64,000 bases of DNA from Prorocentrum cordatum. Lineage: Eukaryota; Sar; Dinophyceae; Prorocentrales; Prorocentraceae. The translations under genes were made by a program, and so were the position numbers. The stretch spans positions 186,546 through 250,545 of the forward strand of contig CAUYUJ010016063.1 of NCBI GenBank assembly GCA_963575745.1. Direction: 5' to 3'. The notes beneath the pieces are model-generated. The model was not told the DNA's origin. It saw only the letters and a list, made by a program, of their open reading frames with translations, and did not search any database. Below, piece after piece: positions 42,335 through 51,049 of this stretch (within the stretch, counting starts at the first letter, position 1; each line of letters begins with the position of its first letter).

Positions 42335-43303
42335 ATGTTCGTTATCCTTCGAGGAGCTCTCGCCTATGCCCTCCTCACGCAGGTCTGTATCATGGTGCAC
42401 GTGGTGTCTCTCCAGAAGATCCAAGAGCCTGCCGACCTACAAGTCAGACGGCTGAATGCTGTGGCGCGAAAGCTGATCAGCAGCCCGAAACGCATCACCT
42501 TCCCTCGGATGAAGCCGACTGATGAAGTAGACATACATAGTGACTCGGGGTATCGGAAACTCACCGGGGAGGAGGACGGCGAGACCAAGGGCTACGGCTT
42601 GGCGGTCTCCAAACCAGGTGGTGAGACACCCGGTGGTGACCCCGATTCCCCCAGAAAATAATTATGGGTCGCCGCCGGGTTTGGGGTCGCGCGGTCGCCA
42701 CGAGGTTTTGCGCTAACTGCCAGCGCTCGAAAAAACAATACCCAAATCGCCCAAAACTCAGCACTGGGTGTTCTCACCACCACGATTGGGGGCCACCAAA
42801 CGGCATTCGTGGGGCTACCGTACTAAGGCGAGGAAACTCGCCCCAAGGTAAATCCGTCGTTCACCTTTGCGACGGACTCTGCAAGTCACACCGACTGCAG
42901 GTGAGGCCCAGCTACACCGCTGAGGCACTTGCAGCTGCACGCAACCTTGATAAATGCTATCCCACGCTCGTCACCCTCCACGAGCTCAAGGCTGGGGCAC
43001 TTACTCCACGACAACTACGGGATATGCGTGAAGTTGGAGGCCTAGCTATCAAAGTATCCCTCACGATAGACGCCGAGCCCGTATATAAGTCATTATCTAG
43101 CAAAGACCTCAAGATACCGACAGAACGCGCACTGCTAGGACATATCAGTTGGATACGTGAGCTCATGGATATAGGTATAGTGCATAACGTACAGTGGTGT
43201 GACACTAGGGACATGACAGCAGATGGGCACGCAAATGGGAGTATCGATCGGGAGCTGCTTTGGGAAGTGATGTCAGGTACTCAGTCGTTTAAGAATGACG
43301 TGA
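42335..43303 (+). pseudogene. element 2 RNase H, split by a MITE
   Basis: First part 42,335-42,598 (LRGALAYALLTQV ... DEVDIHSDSGYRKLTG, ending KGYG). Second part from 42,805 (IRGATVLRRGNSPQGK ... DGLCKSHRLQVRPSY ... CDTRDMTADGHANG). Removing the insert 42,599-42,799 and one copy of its ACGGC duplication rejoins the frame exactly. RNase H removes RNA from the RNA-DNA hybrid. Apart from the insertion this is one of the best preserved domains. Confidence 0.82.
42594..42804. mobile_element. 201-bp MITE nested in RNase H
   Basis: Target duplication ACGGC at 42,594-42,598 and 42,800-42,804. The insert 42,599-42,799 has inverted termini of about 37 bp: left TTGGCGGTCTCCAAACC... (to 42,635), right 42,762-42,799, sharing GGTGGTGAGA and CACCC in inverse orientation. 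No coding capacity, no similar copy elsewhere in the window. It adds 206 bp and so shifts the host frame. Confidence 0.9.
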
Positions 43304-43759
43304 AGCAGTTTGTTCCCTTTCGGGGCCCTGAGGACAAATCTGCTGAAGCCGAATCGTTTCTAGTCTGTCCTTGTTGCCTCTGCGGCCCAGCTTGCCAGCA
43401 CGGGCGCCTATTATGTAGGCGCTCTCCAGCTCGCTCGAAAACGAGCCATGCCGTTTTTCACGCTTGGCAGCGAGCCTTTCCAGTTCTGTCTAGGCTCCTT
43501 GCCCTAATACCTTTTGCCCGGAGGGGAATAGCTTGTTTGGCTAACCTTCAGCCGGGCCGATAGCCCTTGGCCACTCCAGGGGCTGTCTCTGCAGACGCGT
43601 GGAAAACTTTTGCGAGGTAGCTCGCCGGCGAAGAGAATCGCCCTTCAGTCTGGTGGTAAACTAGACTGCGAGTACTGTTGTTTTTTGCGTTCGAGCTGTC
43701 GCGCGATTGCTGAGAGCCTAGCGACTGCGCGGCTTTACTCTCCGTCTTTTCCCCTCCCG
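43304..43759 (+). other. element 2 region between RNase H and 3' LTR
   Basis: No protein after the RNase H stop. It contains strong local inverted repeats, for example GCGCCTA...TAGGCGC at about 43,405-43,422 and GCTCG-AAAA-CGAGC at 43,433-43,446. It ends in a pyrimidine-rich run, not the purine tract expected before a 3' LTR, so either the plus-strand primer lies elsewhere or the LTR boundary is wrong. Confidence 0.5.
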
Positions 43760-43998
43760 ACTTTAAGGGTAGCTCTTTGGGAGCTGATATATGTAAACGG
43801 GAGTATAGCCTGCGCGTCGCTGCCTTTGGCTCAAGGCACGCGCGCCCTATTTGCCCGGATACCTGACTCGGTATTCGCTATGCGCTGGAAAGACCGATAC
43901 ATCGATCTTCTCCTATCTTCTTACCCACCCACACCCCATATCGTATTCCTTCGACAGGGAATTGGATGCAATATGACCTACCAGGCTCATTATATATT
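43760..43998 (+). repeat. 3' LTR of element 2
   Basis: Matches 27,760-27,990 with about a dozen differences and small indels. Contains TTTGGCTCAAG at 43,825-43,835, identical to the last 11 nt of the dinoflagellate spliced leader. Followed by the candidate duplication AGTGA. Confidence 0.82.
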
Positions 43999-44617
43999 AG
44001 TGAAGCCATGCGCCCAGTAGGACGCCTGGGCGCAGCGAAGTATACGCGCCAAATGCGCGCCACGTCGGGCGACAGACACGCCAACGCGTGGTTTCGCGGC
44101 TGCGACGCGCCAAACGCGCGCTGGGAGGACGATAGCTGGGTTCGTGGGCGACATATCTCCGTATCTGCGGTCTCCCGCGGGCCGGGCCCCTGGGCCGCGA
44201 CCCCGCAGATGCGATTTCTTGGGGGGGCGGATGCCCCGCGCGGAATTTGACCGCGCGACCGCCAATCTGCGGGATCGCGCCCCGGAATCCAGACCCACGA
44301 GGGCGTGGGTGCGGATATAAATGTGTATATATATATGTATTTATATATATATATGTATATATTCGCAGATCGTGGACATCGTCGGCCCGCCTCCAGCCAC
44401 GGCCTCGCCGCACAGCTGCGGGGTCAAGCCGCCAGGGCCCCCGCGGCCCCTGCGCCGGGGACGTCCCAGTCCGTCCCACGACGTGAGCGGTTCCATCCGG
44501 GCTTTCCCAGAGTCCCGACTCGACAGGGCTGGGGGTGGCCAGGAGTGCCCGCAGCAGGCCTTTCGTTTTGGGTTCCCCCCTTGTTTTTTTTTTTTTCGGC
44601 GGTGAACAAACTCGCCC
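43999..44617. other. spacer with TA microsatellite and hairpins
   Basis: GC-rich sequence with local inverted repeats (around 44,175-44,215, TCTGCGG...CCGCAGA), then a TATATA-rich tract at 44,325-44,362. No gene. Confidence 0.5.
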
Positions 44618-45230
44618 CTCTTCCTGCTCCTGCTCCTGCTCTCGCTCCTGCTCCTCCTCCTCCTCCTCCTCTTGCTCCTCTTCCTCCTCCTCCTCCTCCT
44701 CTCCTCCTCCTCCTCCTCCTCCCCCCTGTCCTCGTCGTCGTCGTCGTCGCGGCGTTGTCCTCTATTGCTGGGCGGGCTGGATAATGCATTTTGTCTCCCA
44801 AGGAATTATCCATTGTGGGCCACCCTACAAGTGAGAGGATCCGTAAGTATTTTTGCATGAGAAGGGCCTTAGGAAACAGCGGTTGCGGTTGTAGTCGTGA
44901 TAGTGGTCGCGGTTGTAATGGTTTTTTGTTGTGATTGTAGTCGTGATCGTCGTCGTGATTGTAGTCGTTTTTTTTTGTCGTAGTCGTCAGCGTCGTCGTC
45001 GTCGTCGTCGCGGCGGAGATTATGTTTCCTTTTTGTTTTGGCGGGCTGGGTAAGGTTGATTTCTCTACCATGGAATAATGCTCCCTGGGCCATCCCTATG
45101 ACGTTCTCCGCCCTCTACAGCGGTGGAGGAGAGTACAAAGACGGAAAGTTGTTTTCGAGTTGGTTAAAAGTTGATATTGCGAACACAAAATAAGTTGTTT
45201 TTTAAGTTAACATATGTGTTTGTTATAAAC
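44618..45230. repeat. CTC/GTC microsatellites and a duplicated spacer
   Basis: (CTC)n at about 44,618-44,725, (GTC)n at 44,733-44,752, then a unit with GGCGGGCTGG and GGAATTAT. A similar arrangement recurs at 44,990-45,110 after GTAGTCGT-type repeats. Bases 45,110-45,230 are AT-rich. No gene. Confidence 0.7.
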
Positions 45231-45573
45231 AAAAAAAAGGCCACAGGCCGCGGGACATCGCTTCGGGAAAGCGCGCGCTGCGTCCGTTGAGCACGCGGAA
45301 GTAGGCCTACGGGCCGCGACCTCAGCAACGCCAATCAGCAAGAGAAGCAACGGGAGAAACAGGGCGTGCCGCCCCCCCTCCCCGAACGAATGCTGACTCG
45401 ACCCCATCGCGGGGGAATGGGCAAGTCCCACGGAAAAACGCGATCGCCGCCCGCAAAGGGCAGCGTGGACAAAAGAATTGTGACACAGGCCGCCGTGGGC
45501 GCGCTGCTACAACAGCACGCGCGGCACGCCTGCGTTGTTTGGGCGGGCAGAGCGGCATCTGGAAAACCAACGG

Positions 45574-45960
45574 GGCGACCGAGCGACTCGCTGTAAGACC
45601 CAGCGGGCCCAAACTGAACACGGGGGAATCCATCGAACTCGAACGCACAGTTGGAAACCTCAACGGCCCCGAAACAACACGTGGGACATCCAGCGGGCCC
45701 AGGCGGGCCCTTGGAAACCTGGCGGGCCCGCGCAGACGACTGCCAAACCCATCGGGCCCGAACGAGCATCTGCATAGCGCGATCGGCCCAATCAAACAGC
45801 TGGAGAACCCCATGGACACGAAAGAGCGCGTGGACAACCAAGCGGGCGTGAACATATGCATGGACAGCTTAGCGGGCACCAGCAGACAGCTGGAGAGCCT
45901 AACGGGCCCGAGCAGACAATCCGAAACACTGGGCTGGCCCAAGCGAAACACGCCGAAACC
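45574..45960. repeat. 30-bp minisatellite encoding a 10-residue repeat
   Basis: About 12 degenerate units with core GCGGGCCC spaced 30 bp (for example 45,694, 45,724, 45,753, 45,784, 45,843, 45,873, 45,903). The plus-strand ORF 45,539-46,126 reads as decapeptides of type xGPxxxLxxL. The minus strand is also open, so coding status is doubtful. Confidence 0.65.
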
Positions 45961-46139
45961 GAACGTACCCATGGCGACCTACGTATATGAAGCCCATCTC
46001 GGGCACGAACCTCGGTGCCAGCCACGGTGCTCAGTGACGCGACGAACGTCGCGATTGGCACTGCGACTAATAGGCCTACGGGCCGTTGCTCGAGCCTCGA
46101 GCGCGAGCCTAAATAGCTACAGATAGGGAAGAGCGGGGC

Positions 46140-46440
46140 AATGAGGACGGGGATAATTGCACTAAGGGGAAGGAGCAGGGAGCGAAGAGGAGAGGAGGGA
46201 AGGTAAAAGGGAGAGACGGGAGAGGAGAATAATGAGGAGGAGGAAGAGGAAGAAGAGTAAATAATGGAAGGAGAGGCGGGGGAGAGAGAGGAGGAGGAGG
46301 GGAGGGAAAGGGAAGGGGGGGGGGAAGAGGAGGAGGAGGAGAAGGAGGATAGAAGAAGACAGAAGGGAGGAAACCCCTCCTCCTCCTCCTCCACCTCCAC
46401 TCGCCCTGCGCCTCCGGTTTCTCCTCCTCCCTCCGCCCCC
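46140..46440. repeat. purine-to-pyrimidine tract
   Basis: About 230 bp of GGA/GGAG-rich purine sequence switching at about 46,370 to (CTC)n pyrimidine, giving an imperfect inverted layout that could fold back. No gene. Confidence 0.8.
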
Positions 46441-46798
46441 CCCCCCTTCTCCATCCCTCGTTTTCCTTCCGTCCAGTGCTGCGCGCGCAGCCCTAGATCC
46501 TTCTCGAGAGAGGGCTGGCGCGTTCCAGAGCGGCCCAATTGCGGCATCAGGAGGGCCCCAGTATATCCCCGATGCAGCCCCCAGAAATACTCCCGCGGGC
46601 CCGTTTCTTTCACTGCTCCCGAAAACCGCGCGGTTCAAAACGGGTGGCCTTCTTGAGGCCACTCCGGGATTCTACTGGGGATGTCCTGGGGCCCTCCTGA
46701 TGCCACCTTTGGTCACCAATCGTCCTCATGCTCCTGCTGCTCCTACTCCTCCTCATCCCCATCACCATGGCCCTCAGCATCGTCATGGCCCCGTTCTC
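46441..46798. other. spacer 3' of the minus-strand gene
   Basis: Pyrimidine-rich then mixed sequence, no ORF of interest. Likely 3' untranslated or intergenic sequence of the gene that ends at 46,799. Confidence 0.4.
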
Positions 46799-48436
46799 CT
46801 AATCATGATCCTCGTCGTCGTCATCCTCCTCATCCAACCACCCCCTATAGATAGCGCAGCTGTGCTGGCAGCCGCCATCCTCACTGGTCGAGGTTTGCGA
46901 TGGCGTCCATGTATATCTGTAGAGCAGGCACATGGTGACGGGAGGGTCAAGGGCGCTCAGCTCTTTGGATAGTTTAACCACGAATTGTTGCATTGACATC
47001 TCGTGGCTCCCGAATTTGCCGTAGCCCATCATGAGCTTCGCCTCGATGATAGCCATGCTCCCCGAACGGATGCAGCCCATGAGCTCGCCTGAGTCCTTCA
47101 AGAGCTCGTCTTTGGGATGTCGGCCGGAGGTCTCGAGCACGATGAGAAGATCACCCCGCGGCGACTTGAGCTGCATCACCTGCGCCTCCAACTCGTCGCC
47201 CTTAATCATCGGCAACGTCTTCTTGCAAAGCTTGTACACTGCGCCTATGTTGTCAGCAGGCTTGGCGCCCTTCTTCTGAGAGGTCTGGATCTGGTCTGTC
47301 CAGCGCTTGGTAATGCCTGCGACGTCGAGGCCAGCAGCCTTGTACTCCTCAATCTGGGCATGGATCTGCGTGCTGAGAGCCAGCGCCGCATTGTCGGCAA
47401 TATCATCGATCATCTTGCTGCAGCGGTCGAGCTCCACCCTCGCGACGCTTTCAGCTGGTGGAAAGTCGCCCCCCACGGCCGAATTCGACCGCTGGAAATC
47501 TCGGAACGCCGCTAGGAAACACTTCGCATGCACGAGCGCGGGGTCAGCATTGGCCCCGTCGAGCGGCGCCGCCCCCAGCTCGGCGTAACTCAGGCGCGAA
47601 GCTTGCATAGCGATGCACTTCTTCATCGCGTGAAAGCGGGCCCCGATGCTCTCGGCCTCATGCTGGAACATGCTGAGCCCCACTCCGATCTCCAGGAAAG
47701 CGCCGGCCATGGAGTGCCCCGGCCCAGCCTCGGTCTGGACGAAGTCGCAGAGGGCTGCAGCTGCAGGGGCAGCGGCCTGGCTCATGATCGTATTTTGTTT
47801 GGGCGCCGTCACCGCTGTATCTAAAATATTAGTCGCGTCCTCCTCGGGCATGCCAGTCAGAGAGTCGCTCGTCAAGGTAGCCATCAGCCTGATGAAGTTC
47901 TGGCACTGGGGCGAATCGAGGACCAACTGTTCCGCGCGCTCGATCTCCATTAGCGGGTCTTTCGCGTTGAAGTCTTGCAGGGCCAAGACACTGTCTGCTT
48001 TCTTGAACAGGGCGTGAATCTCAGCAATTCGTGTTTTCGCCTCGCCCGTTGGAATCTCGACCAGCGCCTTAGCCCCCAAAAATTGAAAATACTGAGCGGC
48101 ATGACCTCGTGCTGGGCCGAGCTGCTCGACAAGCTGCTTCTTGAGCGCATTGTTCAGCTCGAGCCGCAAGTTGGGCGCGAGGCTCACGTACTCAGAAAGA
48201 GCAGTTGTCACGGCCATGATGTCCACGGTGCCCGAACTCGCAGCCTCCTCGAGCTGGGACTTGAGCGCGCCATACTTGTCGAGGTCTTCGTTCGTCGAGG
48301 GCCCCTTGGACACGAGGTCGTCCACTGCGCCCTTCCAGGGGGGCGCCCCACGGATGATCGCAGCGACGTCGTGCACCACCATGCGATGGTTAGCGATCTT
48401 CTTGACTCCAGGAGCTGGCAACCCTGCTCGATGAAC
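46799..48436 (-). CDS. C-terminal part of a lineage-specific protein
   Basis: Minus-strand frame of about 545 codons directly following a TAA in the same frame as the upstream ORF. Mostly helical and hydrophilic with even codon usage (VVHDVAAIIRGAPPWKG ... LNNALKKQLVEQLG ... AIIEAKLMMGYGKFG), ending in a poly-acidic tail (DEEDDDDEDHD). No known domain recognised. Its length, lack of other stops and match in composition to the upstream ORF argue that both halves are one gene (about 1,220 codons) interrupted once. A short intron across 48,425-48,480 is an alternative. Confidence 0.65.
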   Translation of the reverse strand, partial: VHRAGLPAPGVKKIANHRMVVHDVAAIIRGAPPWKGAVDDLVSKGPSTNEDLDKYGALKSQLEEAASSGTVDIMAVTTALSEYVSLAPNLRLELNNALKKQLVEQLGPARGHAAQYFQFLGAKALVEIPTGEAKTRIAEIHALFKKADSVLALQDFNAKDPLMEIERAEQLVLDSPQCQNFIRLMATLTSDSLTGMPEEDATNILDTAVTAPKQNTIMSQAAAPAAAALCDFVQTEAGPGHSMAGAFLEIGVGLSMFQHEAESIGARFHAMKKCIAMQASRLSYAELGAAPLDGANADPALVHAKCFLAAFRDFQRSNSAVGGDFPPAESVARVELDRCSKMIDDIADNAALALSTQIHAQIEEYKAAGLDVAGITKRWTDQIQTSQKKGAKPADNIGAVYKLCKKTLPMIKGDELEAQVMQLKSPRGDLLIVLETSGRHPKDELLKDSGELMGCIRSGSMAIIEAKLMMGYGKFGSHEMSMQQFVVKLSKELSALDPPVTMCLLYRYTWTPSQTSTSEDGGCQHSCAIYRGWLDEEDDDDEDHD

Positions 48437-50459
48437 TTAGTATCTGAGCCGAGACACAGCGATATCATGCCTGTCAAAACCTTTTACCGGCGAGGAGATC
48501 ATCGCCAGCATGTCCTCGCCCATGTCGTCGGGCTTCTGCCTGAAGCTCTCCAGGGCCAAGAGGCACACCTGAGCGGTGCGGACCTTCACGGACGGGCCTT
48601 GCGAGAGCATCCTCGTGATCACGTTGTCCACCATCAGTTTCAGAAAATTCTGGCATTTCTCCTTCGGGGGCCCGTCCATCCTTGATAGGCGCGGCTTCAG
48701 CGGATCGAATGCGATATCCTGATCGGTGGCTTGATCCCTCCACCGCATGATAGCTGACAAGACCTCCTTGATCGCTTCGTTACTGGAACGGTCGTCGATC
48801 GCTCCTAGGTCGGAAATGCGTCTGGCCATGATGGAGTCCTTGATGTCGGTAGGCCACGTCCTGGCGATGGAATTCAGGACCTCCAATTCGCCCTGCAAGT
48901 CGGAGGCAGGCATCGTGGATATATCATGCTTTGAGAACGCCAAGACCTTGTCAATCTTCTCCAAGTGCTCCTTCAGCGTGAAGTACTCGCTGGGCTTATC
49001 GGGCTTCGACTGCAGCTCACCCATGAGCTTCCTCGCGAACCGATCGTGCAAGAAAGAATAGCTTTTCTCGTTGAGGGCGCTCTCGGGGGTCAAGATCCGA
49101 ATGTAATCATTGACGGTCAACCTTTCCTTCGCCCTGCCACCGCAAGGCGCCGTGGTCGGAGGTGCGCCGAGGCTCAGGTCGGTCTGGGACTTGCCACTTC
49201 TCAGCCCTCCCTGCAAGGTCGCAGCCCCAAAATGCTGCCCAGACGCTGCACTTCGGGGACGGCTGGAGGGCGCAGCAGGGAACGCTCCAGCACCAGGTGT
49301 CCCCGCCAGGGACTCTGCCTGGCGGCTCGAGGGAGACTTGAATTGGGCGAGCTTCTGCATCTTGCGCGGGGTGCTGTCGACGCCCCCGTCGGACGCGCCA
49401 CCATCGTCTTCCTCATCGCCTGCATCGCCAGAGTTGCTCGATTGGCTGCCGCGATCATCATCGCCTCCACCTCCTCCTGTAGACTCACCGCCATCGCGAA
49501 GCCCAGCGCCTCCAGCATCACCGCTGCGGCCAGCGCGGACGTTGATCTCCTCGGCGGTCAAATTGGCATGACGAAGTTTCGAAAGCATCTGCGCCGAGTG
49601 AGACCGCTTGCTCATGTCGTGGTGAATCATCCTCTTGAACAAGATGTCGGCCTGAGACGCGTAGAGAGTGTTCGCCTCAGGCATGGTGGTCTCCTTGCGT
49701 TTGACCTCGAACCCCCGCCAATGTTGGCCCCCGGTACCCAATTTCTCACCCTCGTCGGTTTTGAGTACACCCTTGTACTGTTGGCCGTTCGTCTTCACCA
49801 AATCTTGGAGCTTGAACCCCAGGTCCGATGACTTTGTGTGAAACTCAGCCTCGAACTCAGCGGGCGTGAACCCACGCTTGTCAACGAACGCCCTGAAGTC
49901 TGTCGAAGTGCACTCGCAGACCTCGCTCGGCTTCAGGTAGATCCACGTGTCGGGCTTGTGGACTACACCGTTCTTCTTCTCCAGGGCCTTCTCCCAAGGA
50001 TTCTTCAGTGTCTCGCTGGCGTAGACCACCTGGCAGAACGTGGGGAAGTCCATGCCGCTCAAGATGTCGAACGCTCCACAGACAAAGGTATCGTAGCACC
50101 CGTCGCAGCCGCGATCATACTGAACCTTCTCCCCGACCCAGCGAGCGTCTTTCGCCCATGTGCACTGCTCCAAGGGCTGCGCACAGCCGATGCACTCTGA
50201 CATCTTCTTCTTGTAGGGCTTGCGTGGCAGGGCTGGATTTCTTACGGAAGGCGCCGCCGTTCCATCGGCAGCACGATCGAGACGCACGCCGTTCGCATCA
50301 CCTGCTTCGAGCTCCTGCTCGAAGCGGGAAAAGCCACCCGCAGAGCCACCCGTGGATTTTGCTCCCAGCCGGCGAGCCTTCTGGGCAGGCTCAGGCTTCT
50401 CATCATCATCGGCTTCAGCAGCAGCTGCGGCCTCGGCCTTCGTCTTGTGCCTCCTCATT
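48437..50459 (-). CDS. Cys-rich N-terminal part of the same protein
   Basis: About 673 residues from ATG at 50,459 (MRRHKTK). Domains: basic/acidic N-terminus (1-85); Cys cluster at residues 89, 92, 99, 118, 121 and 127 (CIGCAQPLEQC ... CDGCYDTFVC), probably a zinc-binding module; a folded region to about 290; an acidic Gly/Asp/Ser linker (about 315-375); and a helical C-terminal domain (VNDYIRILTPESALNEKSY...). It ends at TAA 48,437-48,439. Function unknown; a nuclear or chromatin role would be a guess. I think this is a multi-copy dinoflagellate family. No introns needed. Confidence 0.75.
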
Positions 50460-50768
50460 CCACGACTTAGAAGAGGCCGAGGGAGTAAATAATCTGCACT
50501 TGGCAGTGCGGACGCAACCACAAGAAGCTCGGGTCAGAACTGCAACAGACGGAGAGGGCCTTGGGCCTTGAGGCCCTGGCGGTGCCCCCGCACATGTTGG
50601 ACGCATTGGAAGCTGTCAGACGCGTTTGGGCATGTGGGATAGTATACTCCATTCTGGCGTAGCCCACTCTGCTACGGTCTACCTACATGAGCGCTGTACC
50701 CCATATCGATTCTACGCGATCGTAGCCCGCTCTGCTCTACCATATCCTACACGCGCTAAGTAAATTGG
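50460..50768. other. upstream region of the minus-strand gene
   Basis: Contains a repeated phrase (TAGCCC(A/G)CTCTGCT at about 50,658 and 50,725). No gene. Could hold the trans-splice acceptor for the gene at 50,459; an AG lies just upstream of the start on the minus strand but is not diagnostic. Confidence 0.35.
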
Positions 50769-51045
50769 GCTCCAAGGTGAAACCCGAAGGAGTGGCCCAA
50801 CGTGGCCCCAAGGGAGGCGCCTTGATGGGCTGGAGTCCATAGGAGGGGGGCCTTGATGGGCTGGAGCCCGACACGAGGTCCAAGATGGGGGCCGCGAGGA
50901 ATGGGGACGACATGCACTTGGGGCTGCAGGGTGCTTAAACGCGAAGCGTTGGTGATTCAGTGTGTTGTGTTGTTGTTGGTGGTTCAGCGTATTGCGATGG
51001 TTCGTGCGTAGCGTGATGCTTGTGATTCCGCGTGTCGTGATGCAG
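50769..51045. repeat. dispersed repeat P, copy 1
   Basis: Begins GGCTCCAAGGTGAAACCCGAAGG and includes GGAGGCGCCTTGATGGGCTGG and AACGCGAAGCGTTGGTGATT. A second copy lies at about 53,188-53,455 and a partial third at 57,136-57,200. Shared order over about 270 bp. Confidence 0.8.
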
Positions 51046-51049
51046 AAAT

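Larger units (their letters stand above)
28251..42841 (+). repeat. 24 dispersed GCnnG-GNRA-CnnGC hairpins in element 2
   Basis: Perfect 5-bp stems (GU allowed) closing GNRA loops start at 28251, 28314, 29625, 30081, 30588, 30879, 31539, 32109, 32738, 33836, 34038, 34454, 35045, 35580, 35613, 36238, 36684, 37567, 38677, 39189, 40945, 41206, 41843 and 42828, each 14 bp. The variable doublet takes the values GG, AG, TC, GA, GC, GT, CT and CG, always paired. Loops are GAAA, GAGA, GGGA, GGAA, GCAA, GCGA and GTAA. Most are followed by C. Imperfect relatives occur at 28212, 29096, 29922, 30663, 33579, 40538 and 43433. All are in sense orientation. Confidence 0.85.
27760..43998 (+). mobile_element. 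giant Ty1/copia-type LTR element (element 2), about 16.2 kb
   Basis: Near-identical direct repeats of about 235 bp lie at 27,760-27,990 and 43,760-43,998. A primer-binding site (27,996) follows the first. The interior, all plus strand, reads in order: gag-like ORF with two membrane segments, CCHC knuckle, Pro-rich linkers, Tpt1-like domain, RING-H2 finger, aspartic protease, a Cys/His module, a methyltransferase-like stretch, two further zinc motifs, integrase, RT and RNase H. Integrase before RT places it in Ty1/copia. Candidate 5-bp duplication AGTGA (27,755-27,759 and 43,999-44,003). At least ten stops or shifts and a nested MITE show decay. At 16 kb it is about three times the usual copia length. 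Confidence 0.88.

Noticed and set aside
43405-43446. tRNA-like or small RNA gene in the hairpin-rich region before the 3' LTR
   Set aside because: Local stems exist but no cloverleaf, anticodon loop or polymerase III boxes could be laid out.
27755-44003. LTR ends of element 2 as TG...CA
   Set aside because: No TG/CA pair fits the limits of similarity; the AGTGA duplication is kept only as a candidate.
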